From contig NZ_PJQW01000002.1 of assembly GCF_004303025.1 (NCBI RefSeq), positions 250,361 through 314,360 on the forward strand: DNA of 64,000 nucleotides. The letters run 5' to 3'. Below are positions 52,375 through 60,215 of this stretch, piece by piece. Positions within the stretch are counted from its first letter, which is position 1. Every line of letters begins with the position of its first letter. The notes under the pieces are model-generated. The model was not told the origin of the DNA. It ran no database searches and saw only the letters and a program-made list of their open reading frames with translations. The translations under genes were made by a program, and so were the position numbers. This DNA comes from Flavobacterium sp. J27. GTDB lineage: Bacteria > Bacteroidota > Bacteroidia > Flavobacteriales > Flavobacteriaceae.

Positions 52375-54294
52375 ATGAAAAATGCAATAGCAGAAAGAAT
52401 ACATGATTTTCTAAAGAAATTTCATCCTTTTAAAAGTATTGATGAAGATAATTTATTAGAGATAGCTCAAAATATTTCAGTTTTATATTTAGAAAAAAAT
52501 GATTATTTATTTAAGGTAAATGATAATACACATGATTTTTTTTATGTGGTTGCTTCTGGTGCTATTGGATTGAGTATTACCTCAGATTCTGATGATGTTT
52601 TAATAGATAAATGTGATGAAGGTGATGTTATAGGTTTGCGTCCCTTTTTTGCAAAGGATAACTATTTAATGAATGCTAAAGCTCGTGAAGAGTCTATTGT
52701 ATACGCCATTCCAATCGATGTTTTCAAACCAATTGTGATTAAAAACACTAAAGTTTTAGAGTTTTTATTGCAAAGTTTTGCGTCAAATACTAGAAATCCA
52801 TTGGATAAAAATAATAAAGGGAAATTACTTTCAGAAAATGTAATTTATGATGATTCTTCAAATGAAATTCAGTATTATCAGCCTATTCATTACACTAAGA
52901 ATCCAGTAACTGCTTCTACATTAGATATTGTAAGACACGTAGCACAAACGATGTCTAGTAAAAAAATTGGAAGTATTATTATTCATGAAAACAGATTACC
53001 TGTTGGTATCTTAACCGATAAAGATTTACGATCAAAAATAGCAACGGGTCTTTATCCTATTGATACTACGATAGAAAAAATAATGTCATCTCCAGTTATT
53101 ACTGTGGCTGAAAATATTTCGGTTGTAGAGGCGCAAATGATGATGTTAAAACACAATGTAGGTCATTTATGCGTTACCAAAGATGGAACCAATCTTTCAG
53201 AGATTAAAGGAATAATTTCCGAGCATGACATTGTAGTGGCACAGGCAAACAATCCTGGAGTTTTACTAAGGCAAACCCGAAGAGCACAAAATACGACCGA
53301 TTTAAAAAATATAAGAGACAAAGTAACCGATTTAATTCAGCATTCAATAGATAAAGATATCCCTATTTATCATATTTGTTCGATTGTAGGTGAAATTAAC
53401 ATTGCCATTACTAAAAGAGCTATTGAACAAGCCGTTGAAAAAATAGGTATTTCACCTCCTACTCGTTTTACTTGGTTAAATGTAGGTAGTCAAGGTAGGA
53501 AAGAGCAATTATTATTTACAGATCAAGATAACGCTTTGATTTTTGAAGAAGTTAGTGATGAACGTTATGATGAAGTAAAAAATTATTTTTTGAATTTAGC
53601 CGATATTGTTACCAAAAAACTAAATAAGATTGGATATGAATTTTGCCCAGCAAATATGATGGCTAGTAATCCAATGTGGTGCAAATCGGTGAGCGAATGG
53701 CAAAGTCAGTTTTATAGTTGGATTCATTCACCAGGAGAAAAAGGAATTTTAATGTGTACCATTTTTTTTGATTATGATTTAGTTTATGGAGATGAAAATT
53801 TAATGCATGCTATAACCGATACGATTCTAAAAGAAACCCATGACAATCAATTATTTTATGCATATTTAGGAGCTAATGCTTTAGAAAACCCTGCTCCATT
53901 AGGCTTTTTTAGACAATTTTTAGTTGAAAATGACGGAGAACATAAAGATACCTTTGACATTAAATCAAGAGCATTGCTTCCACTTGTTGATGCTGCTCGA
54001 ATTTTAATTTTAAGTGTAGGCATACGAAATATAAATAATACAGCGTTGCGTTTTGCAAAATTAGCGGAAATTGAACCTCAAAATGAGATTGTATATAAAT
54101 CTTGTGAAGAAGCTTTTTTGGAGTTATTAAAGTTTAGAACTGAAGAAGGTTTAGCACATGCTTCTGATGGTAGGTATTTGAATTTAAAAGAATTAACAAA
54201 ATTAGATAAAGTAAAACTTAAAAATGATTTTCAACCTATTAATGATGTACAAGAAATAATCAAAAACCGTTTTAAATTAACTTATTTTACCTAA
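52375..54294 (+). CDS. cNMP-binding, CBS and DUF294 putative nucleotidyltransferase
   Basis: 639 residues. A cyclic-nucleotide-binding-like domain (about 10-130) is followed by a CBS pair (about 175-290: TMSSKKIGSIIIHENRLPVGILTDKDLR, VGHLCVTKDG). The DUF294 nucleotidyltransferase core follows, with NVGSQGRKEQLLFTDQDNALIF, the GS-GR-E and TDxD metal motif, and then the DUF294 C-terminal domain. Proteins of this type accompany acetate symporters and Acs in many bacteria. Its product is unknown. It ends one base before the exonuclease gene, so both are co-transcribed. Confidence 0.92.
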   Translation: MKNAIAERIHDFLKKFHPFKSIDEDNLLEIAQNISVLYLEKNDYLFKVNDNTHDFFYVVASGAIGLSITSDSDDVLIDKCDEGDVIGLRPFFAKDNYLMNAKAREESIVYAIPIDVFKPIVIKNTKVLEFLLQSFASNTRNPLDKNNKGKLLSENVIYDDSSNEIQYYQPIHYTKNPVTASTLDIVRHVAQTMSSKKIGSIIIHENRLPVGILTDKDLRSKIATGLYPIDTTIEKIMSSPVITVAENISVVEAQMMMLKHNVGHLCVTKDGTNLSEIKGIISEHDIVVAQANNPGVLLRQTRRAQNTTDLKNIRDKVTDLIQHSIDKDIPIYHICSIVGEINIAITKRAIEQAVEKIGISPPTRFTWLNVGSQGRKEQLLFTDQDNALIFEEVSDERYDEVKNYFLNLADIVTKKLNKIGYEFCPANMMASNPMWCKSVSEWQSQFYSWIHSPGEKGILMCTIFFDYDLVYGDENLMHAITDTILKETHDNQLFYAYLGANALENPAPLGFFRQFLVENDGEHKDTFDIKSRALLPLVDAARILILSVGIRNINNTALRFAKLAEIEPQNEIVYKSCEEAFLELLKFRTEEGLAHASDGRYLNLKELTKLDKVKLKNDFQPINDVQEIIKNRFKLTYFT

Positions 54295-54295
54295 T

Positions 54296-54898
54296 ATGAA
54301 ATGGCCATTTTCCACTATTATTAAAAACTACCCTGAGTATTGGAAAGAATATCTTACTCATTTTGAAGTAAAAAGCAATGAAAAAAGATATGTTGTTTTT
54401 GATTGTGAAACGACAGGATTGGATACTAATATGGATAGAATGCTGTCTATTGGTGCCATTGCAATTGTAAATAATCAAATAGTTATTAATGATTATTATG
54501 AATGCTTTATTGCTCAATCTATTTTTAATGCTGAAAGTGTTCCCATTCATGGTATTTTAAAAGAAGGGAAAGAAGAAAAAATTACTGAAGAAGAAGCAAT
54601 CGTTTCTTTTTTAGATTTTATAAAGAACGCCACATTAGTAGGTCATCATATTGCATTTGATATTGATATGATTAATGAAGCTTTAACAAGATTAAACGCT
54701 GGTAGATTAAAAAATCAGTATATGGATACAGATATTATGTATCAAAGATTAAAATATTTACCTGAAGAACAGCATACTTCTTTGGATGAACTCTGTCATA
54801 TTTATAACATCAGGAAAACTGCTAGACACACTTCCTCAGGAGATGCTTATATTACAGCATTACTTTTTTTAAAATTAAAACGAAAATTAGACATTTAA
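54296..54898 (+). CDS. DnaQ-like 3'-5' exonuclease
   Basis: 200 residues, DEDDh family. The four acidic residues and catalytic His are visible: VVFDCETTGLD (ExoI), LVGHHIAFDIDMINEAL (ExoII) and HTSSGDAYITALLF (ExoIII with His). There is a short extra N-terminus (PFSTIIKNYPEYWKEYLTHF) not found in PolIII epsilon. The same DUF294-DnaQ pair occurs beside acetate genes elsewhere, which argues for a signalling or nucleotide-turnover role rather than replication proofreading. It is convergent with the permease gene at 54899. Confidence 0.9.
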   Translation: MKWPFSTIIKNYPEYWKEYLTHFEVKSNEKRYVVFDCETTGLDTNMDRMLSIGAIAIVNNQIVINDYYECFIAQSIFNAESVPIHGILKEGKEEKITEEEAIVSFLDFIKNATLVGHHIAFDIDMINEALTRLNAGRLKNQYMDTDIMYQRLKYLPEEQHTSLDELCHIYNIRKTARHTSSGDAYITALLFLKLKRKLDI

Positions 54899-56629
54899 TT
54901 ACATAATTAACCGCACACCACCTAATTCTTCAATTTTATAAGGAAATTTATCACTTGGTGAAGCTATAAACATAAAATTTACTGGAATTTTCCATTTTTT
55001 GGACAATTCGTTAATTAATCTTGGCCCAAATTCCCCTTCAATTTCAATAAAATCGATTTTAATTTCTGGATATTCTCTATCTAAAAATGCAATGTCATTT
55101 TTTAAACGTTCTGAAGCTGTTTCATTTGGTTTTACCACAGTTACAATCTTAATTCTTTTGGTTTGTTCATTTTCTTTAATATATAACATCACAATATTCA
55201 GATGTTCTAAATCGTCATTTTTGGTAAAGAAAACAAATTCTTGTATAATAATACTATTAATTAGATTAATAATACTGTTGTTAAAATATTTAAAAACACT
55301 TAAAATAGCTTTTAAAATAATAATTCTTCGAAGCATAAAAATGATAAAACCAATGGTAACTAAGAAATAAGGAAGAAACACCTGAATATTACTTGGCAGA
55401 TTGTCTTTTGGTTTCATCAAAATATTACCTGCTAGCGCTATTAATACTGCAGAAATTGCAATTAAAACAGCAATCCAACTTGCTTTTTCTGGTCTAGGTA
55501 ATTTTGCTCGTTTAAGTTTCATTAAAACATTTCCAAAACCAAATAATGCCATTACCGAAAGAAATGAAATGGTATATACACCTGCTAATAATTTTACATT
55601 TCCATTAGTAATTAATAATACAGAAACACTTAAAATAAAAAACAATACGATGATTCGATACGAACTACCTCTTTTATTCTTTTTAAGTAACGCATTTGGT
55701 AAAATTCGATCGAGTGTCATGCGTTCTAATAAGCCAGAAACACCAACATAACTAGTTAAAACGGCTCCACTTAATACCAAAACAGCATCAATTGCAATTA
55801 GAGTACCAATCCATTTTCCTCCAACAAATAGCCCCATTTCAATTAATAATGTATTCTGAAATGCATCACTTTGCAACATATTCATAGAAAAAATGCTCAA
55901 GGCAAAAAATGCCATTAATGGATTAATGATACTTACCACAATCCACATATTACGCAACGTTTTAGGGAAAATGCCTTTCTTTTGTTCTTCGACAAAATTA
56001 GCCGAACTTTCAAAGCCAGATACACCTAACATAGAGGCTGAAAAGCCAAAAAAAACGGCCATTACAATACTGCCTTGTGTGGGTAAGTTCCAATTTTCTA
56101 CAAATTGGTGAAACCCATTAAAAATAAAATAATTAATAATAAAAAAAGTTAAAATAACTAAGGAGGTTAAATGAAAAATAAAAATTCCGATAGCTACTTT
56201 TGAAGATTCTGAAATACCACCAATTACTAAGGCTGCAAAAATGGCTAATAAAACAATTGTAGCTAAAAGAACAGGCATTTGTGGTACTAAATGGTGTAAA
56301 TAATGCATGGCTTCATTAGCAGAAATAACAGCTGTAGCCATATAAGACAATAAGGTAAGTGTCGCTGCAACAGAAGCTAATTGTTTACTGGTTGTATTTA
56401 ATAGTGCATTGTAAGCACCTCCATTTAATGGTAAAGCACCCACAACTTCACCATATATTTTTCGAAATAAAAATAATACAAATGCCACAATTAAAAGGGT
56501 AATCCAAGCATACTGACCGGCATAGAATATAGATAGTGCGCAAACATAAAGAACAGATGAACTAATATCATTTCCACAAATCGCAGTTGAAGCTAACTCT
56601 CCTAATTTTTTTATTTTAGATGGTGACAT
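54899..56629 (-). CDS. APC superfamily amino acid permease with C-terminal soluble domain
   Basis: 576 residues from the chosen ATG (MSPSKIKKLGELASTAI); a longer frame begins at 56668. About 12 membrane helices fill residues 20-440, with VVGALPLNGGAYNALLNTTSK as the APC substrate-site loop and FFGFSASMLGVSGFESSANFVEEQKKG on helix 6. The last 130 residues are soluble and alternate beta/alpha (LNIVMLYIKENEQTKRIKIVTVV), reminiscent of a UspA-like fold. The substrate is unknown. It is not obviously in an operon with the GNAT gene (120-base gap). Confidence 0.85.
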   Translation of the reverse strand: MSPSKIKKLGELASTAICGNDISSSVLYVCALSIFYAGQYAWITLLIVAFVLFLFRKIYGEVVGALPLNGGAYNALLNTTSKQLASVAATLTLLSYMATAVISANEAMHYLHHLVPQMPVLLATIVLLAIFAALVIGGISESSKVAIGIFIFHLTSLVILTFFIINYFIFNGFHQFVENWNLPTQGSIVMAVFFGFSASMLGVSGFESSANFVEEQKKGIFPKTLRNMWIVVSIINPLMAFFALSIFSMNMLQSDAFQNTLLIEMGLFVGGKWIGTLIAIDAVLVLSGAVLTSYVGVSGLLERMTLDRILPNALLKKNKRGSSYRIIVLFFILSVSVLLITNGNVKLLAGVYTISFLSVMALFGFGNVLMKLKRAKLPRPEKASWIAVLIAISAVLIALAGNILMKPKDNLPSNIQVFLPYFLVTIGFIIFMLRRIIILKAILSVFKYFNNSIINLINSIIIQEFVFFTKNDDLEHLNIVMLYIKENEQTKRIKIVTVVKPNETASERLKNDIAFLDREYPEIKIDFIEIEGEFGPRLINELSKKWKIPVNFMFIASPSDKFPYKIEELGGVRLIM

Positions 56630-56749
56630 TTTAGTTTTTCGTATTATTTTAATAAATAAAGTGGTCAAAAATAATAGGAGAAAGTTACTAAAAATTAAAC
56701 GAAAACCACCTTTTTTACTATTATCTTTTGTACAAATTATAGTATTAAT

Positions 56750-57187
56750 TTATTTTAATATTCTTTTTTGAAAGTGATACCCTAAAATAGAATAGCCTTG
56801 ATTGAAATAGAATTTATGAGATCTAGAATTTTGTACATAGGTATTTAATTCTATGGTATTACATTGGTTTTCAATAGCCCATTTTTCAATAAATTCCACT
56901 AAAACCGCTCCATATCCTTTTGAATGATAGGATTTATCCAATATAACATTGTCTATTTCAATTTGTTTTCCGCAATAAATACGAACCATTACCCATGCGC
57001 AAGTTATTCCAATTAATTTATTATCTAGATATAAACCAAAACAAATGTAATTTGGAAACTGAAACATTTGTTCTTGTCGTTCTTTAATAGTAGTCCATTC
57101 TAAATCAGGATTGAGTTGATGCAATAAAATACTTACTTCATCCGATAAAGTATCTTTTACTATTTTTGCTACAATTGATTCTTTCAT
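56750..57187 (-). CDS. GNAT family N-acetyltransferase
   Basis: 145 residues. The GNAT fold is shown by the acetyl-CoA loop DKSYHSKGYGAVLVEFIEKWA (R/Q-x-x-G-x-G/A type, with KGYGAVL), preceded by IEIDNVIL and followed by TIELNTYVQNSRSHKFYFNQGY. The substrate is not predictable. It follows the DUF2867 gene by 5 bases and is probably co-transcribed with it. Confidence 0.88.
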   Translation of the reverse strand: MKESIVAKIVKDTLSDEVSILLHQLNPDLEWTTIKERQEQMFQFPNYICFGLYLDNKLIGITCAWVMVRIYCGKQIEIDNVILDKSYHSKGYGAVLVEFIEKWAIENQCNTIELNTYVQNSRSHKFYFNQGYSILGYHFQKRILK

Positions 57188-57192
57188 AAAAG

Positions 57193-57741
57193 TTAGATTA
57201 TTACTTCGTTTTTTATTTCTGCAATAATTGATTTTAACATAGATGGTACAATTTTCTTATGGAAAATTTTTACAGGTAAAAAATAGAGTCTTCCAAAATT
57301 ATTATGATAAATAACGGTTGTTGTAATATAGATTTCTTTTGAAAAAGCATCGTTCTCTAAAGATTTTAAAAGCAAGGAAACTCTGAAGTTTAAATGTTTG
57401 TCATCTTCCCCAATTAGGATTTCATTTTGATTGGATTCAAAGACTTTAAAAAGTCCAATTTGTTCATTGGGTACTCCTTTTAAAGAAGCTATTAATTGTT
57501 CTTTATCAGTAACATTTGTACTTATTTTTAATCCAAAAAGAGCAACTATTTTATTTCGTAATGCAAACAAATTAGAAATCCATTTTGGGCCTGAACTAAA
57601 AAAAGCTTTTAAAAGATCTAAAGGTGTTATTTTATTTTGTTTATCTACAATAGTTCCTCGAAAACTATCTACATAATCGTAATCTTTATTTTTTTGAAAC
57701 AATAACGATTCTTTCGGATACGCTACCTCTTCTATTTTCAT
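57193..57741 (-). CDS. DUF2867 family protein
   Basis: 182 residues, with no signal or membrane segment. DUF2867 features are YVDSFRGTIVDKQNKITPLDLLKAFF near the start and GEDDKHLNFRVSLLL and YFLPVKIFHKKIVPSML later. The family is widespread and has no established activity. It lies after the acs terminator and before GNAT; a link to acetate metabolism is not shown by the sequence. Confidence 0.85.
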   Translation of the reverse strand: MKIEEVAYPKESLLFQKNKDYDYVDSFRGTIVDKQNKITPLDLLKAFFSSGPKWISNLFALRNKIVALFGLKISTNVTDKEQLIASLKGVPNEQIGLFKVFESNQNEILIGEDDKHLNFRVSLLLKSLENDAFSKEIYITTTVIYHNNFGRLYFLPVKIFHKKIVPSMLKSIIAEIKNEVII

Positions 57742-57772
57742 TGGATTAAAGTTATTAACTAATAAACAGAAT

Positions 57773-57802
57773 AAAAGGTTGCTTAAAATGAAACAACCTT
57801 TT
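57773..57802 (-). terminator. Terminator of acs
   Basis: AAAAGGTTG (57773-57781) and CAACCTTTT (57794-57802) form a 9-pair stem with T-rich flanks. It separates acs from the DUF2867 gene. Confidence 0.7.
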
Positions 57803-57824
57803 ACTTTATATTTAGGAATGTAGT

Positions 57825-59732
57825 TTATATTTTTCCATTCTTAATTTCTTCTACTATTTCGGGGTTTAGTAACGTAGTTATATCTCCAAAATTACCATCT
57901 TCGCCTTCTGCAATTTTACGTAAAATTCTGCGCATAATTTTTCCTGAACGGGTTTTTGGTAAACCACTTACAAATTGTATTTTATCTAATTTAGAAATTG
58001 GACCTATTTTATCTGCAATCAAGTTATTAATCTCATTTCTAAGATTGTCTTGGTTTCTGCTTTCTCCGGATTCTTTTAAGATTACAAAACCATATAAAGC
58101 ATTCCCTTTAATATCATGTGGGAAACCTACAATTGCACTTTCAGCAACAGCTTGATGTTCATTAATAGTGTCTTCTATAGGTGCTGTTCCTAAATTATGT
58201 CCGGAAACAATAATCACATCGTCTACCCTACCAGTAATTCGATAGTACCCTACTTCATCTCGCAATGCGCCATCACCTGTAAAATACTTCCCTGGGTAAG
58301 CTGAGAAATAAGTTTGTTTATAACGCTCGTGATCGCCCCAAATTGTTCTTGCCATCGATGGCCAAGGGAATTTGATACACAAACTTCCGGTAACCTGATT
58401 GCCTTCAATTTCATTGCGCAATTCATCCATTAAAACAGGTTGGATTCCGGGTAATGGTAAGGAAGCATAGGTAGGTTTTGTAGGCGTTACAAATGGTATT
58501 GGAGAAATCATGATACCACCTGTTTCTGTTTGCCACCATGTGTCAACAAGAGGGCATCTTTTTCCTCCTACGTGATCATTATACCAATGCCAAGCTTCTT
58601 CATTGATAGGTTCTCCTACTGATCCAATTACTTTTAAGCTACTTAATGGAAATCCTTTTACATAATCTACACTTTCTTTTGCTAATGCTCTAATGGCTGT
58701 TGGTGCTGTGTAAAACTGTGTGACTTTATGTTTTTCAATAACTTGCCAAAAACGACTAAAATCAGGATATGAAGGTACCCCTTCAAACATAACTGTAGTT
58801 GCCCCATTTAATAAAGGACCATATACAATATAAGAATGACCAGTAATCCAACCGATATCTGCGGTACACCAATACACATCATTTTCTTCATAATTGAATA
58901 CATTTTTAAATGTGTAAGCCGTGTAAACCATATAACCAGCAGTAGTATGAACCATTCCTTTTGGTTTACCTGTAGAACCAGAAGTATATAAAATAAATAA
59001 TGGGTCTTCTGCATCCATAATTTCAGCTACATGATTATCTAATGCTTCGTCTAAAAGAGGTTGCAACCACAAGTCCTTTCCTTCTTTCATCGCTACATTT
59101 TCATTTGTTCTTTTTGCTACTAAGACTTTTTCAACACTCGGACAATCTTTTAAGGCTTCATCTACAATGGTTTTTAAGTTAATGGTCTTATTTCCTCTAA
59201 AACCACCATCTGAGGTTATCACCATTTTACATTGGCTATCATTTACCCTACTTGATAATGCGCTTGAAGAAAAACCTGCAAAAACAACTGAATGTATGGC
59301 TCCAATTCTAGCACATGCTAAAACTGATACGGCTAATTCAGGAATCATAGGTAGATAAATACAAACACGATCTCCTTTTTTTATCCCTTGTGCTTTTAAA
59401 ACATTAGCCATTTTGGCTACTCTAACGTACAAATCATTATACGTAATGTGTTGTGCCTCTTCATCAGGGTTATTGGGTTCAAAAATAATTGCTGTTTTAT
59501 CTCCTCTTTTATTCAAGTGACGGTCAATACAGTTTTTAGCTATATTAACTTTTGCATTTGTAAACCATTTAAATTGAGCCTCTTCAATATCAAATTCGAA
59601 AACTTTATCCCATCTTTGGTACCAACTGAAATTTTCATCAGCAATTTTGTCCCAAAACTTTCTTGGTTCACGAACCGATTTCTTATACATTTTAAAATAA
59701 TTCTCTAAGTCATTTATTTTATAATAGCTCAT
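57825..59732 (-). CDS. acs: Acetyl-CoA synthetase Acs
   Basis: 635 residues. It activates acetate to acetyl-CoA via acetyl-AMP. The P-loop is LYTSGSTGKPKGMVHTTAGYMVY, WWQTETGGIMISP is the A5 motif, YFTGDGALRDEVGYYRITGRVDDVI is A7/A8, and the acetylation-regulated lysine is in PKTRSGKIMRRILRKI. The N-terminal ACAS_N domain is intact (KIADENFSWYQRWDKVFEF). It is downstream of the response regulator and sensor kinase genes, consistent with control by that pair. Confidence 0.97.
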   Translation of the reverse strand: MSYYKINDLENYFKMYKKSVREPRKFWDKIADENFSWYQRWDKVFEFDIEEAQFKWFTNAKVNIAKNCIDRHLNKRGDKTAIIFEPNNPDEEAQHITYNDLYVRVAKMANVLKAQGIKKGDRVCIYLPMIPELAVSVLACARIGAIHSVVFAGFSSSALSSRVNDSQCKMVITSDGGFRGNKTINLKTIVDEALKDCPSVEKVLVAKRTNENVAMKEGKDLWLQPLLDEALDNHVAEIMDAEDPLFILYTSGSTGKPKGMVHTTAGYMVYTAYTFKNVFNYEENDVYWCTADIGWITGHSYIVYGPLLNGATTVMFEGVPSYPDFSRFWQVIEKHKVTQFYTAPTAIRALAKESVDYVKGFPLSSLKVIGSVGEPINEEAWHWYNDHVGGKRCPLVDTWWQTETGGIMISPIPFVTPTKPTYASLPLPGIQPVLMDELRNEIEGNQVTGSLCIKFPWPSMARTIWGDHERYKQTYFSAYPGKYFTGDGALRDEVGYYRITGRVDDVIIVSGHNLGTAPIEDTINEHQAVAESAIVGFPHDIKGNALYGFVILKESGESRNQDNLRNEINNLIADKIGPISKLDKIQFVSGLPKTRSGKIMRRILRKIAEGEDGNFGDITTLLNPEIVEEIKNGKI

Positions 59733-59828
59733 TTGTTGTTATTTTTTTATTGTTACGTAAATATAGTAATTCTATTAAGAAGATGTAAAGATAATATTGC
59801 TAAATTAGTATAGTTGTAATTAATATTA

Positions 59829-60191
59829 TTATTCTATTAATTCTTTTACCTTATCTACTAGTTTTTTTAAAGAAAAAGGTTTTGTCATGTAGGCACTAGC
59901 TCCTAGATCTAATCCTTTTTGTATATCAGTCTCTTTATTTTTTGCTGATAGAAAAATGACTTTACAATGTTCTAAATCGGGATTCATTTTAATTTGTTCT
60001 AAGGTAGCATAGCCATCTACATTAGGCATCATAACATCTAAGATGATAGCATCTGGAATATGGTTTTTTAAAATATCTAATGCTTCTTGACCATCACGAG
60101 CAATATATACTTCAAAATTATTTTTTTTAAAAGTATATTCTAATGACATAATAATATTCGGTTCGTCGTCTACTAATAGTATTTTTTTCAT
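59829..60191 (-). CDS. Single-domain response regulator
   Basis: 120 residues, a receiver domain only. The acidic pocket is in ILLVDDEPNI, the phospho-acceptor Asp in IILDVMMPNVDGYATLEQI, the Thr/Ser switch is FLSAKN and the Lys is in YMTKPFSLKKLV. No DNA-binding or output domain follows. It begins 24 bases after the symporter-kinase stop and so is its likely partner. CrbR-type partners of related kinases have a LuxR-like output domain, which is missing here. Confidence 0.93.
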   Translation of the reverse strand: MKKILLVDDEPNIIMSLEYTFKKNNFEVYIARDGQEALDILKNHIPDAIILDVMMPNVDGYATLEQIKMNPDLEHCKVIFLSAKNKETDIQKGLDLGASAYMTKPFSLKKLVDKVKELIE

Positions 60192-60215
60192 GCTATTTTA
60201 GCCGTTATTAAGTGG

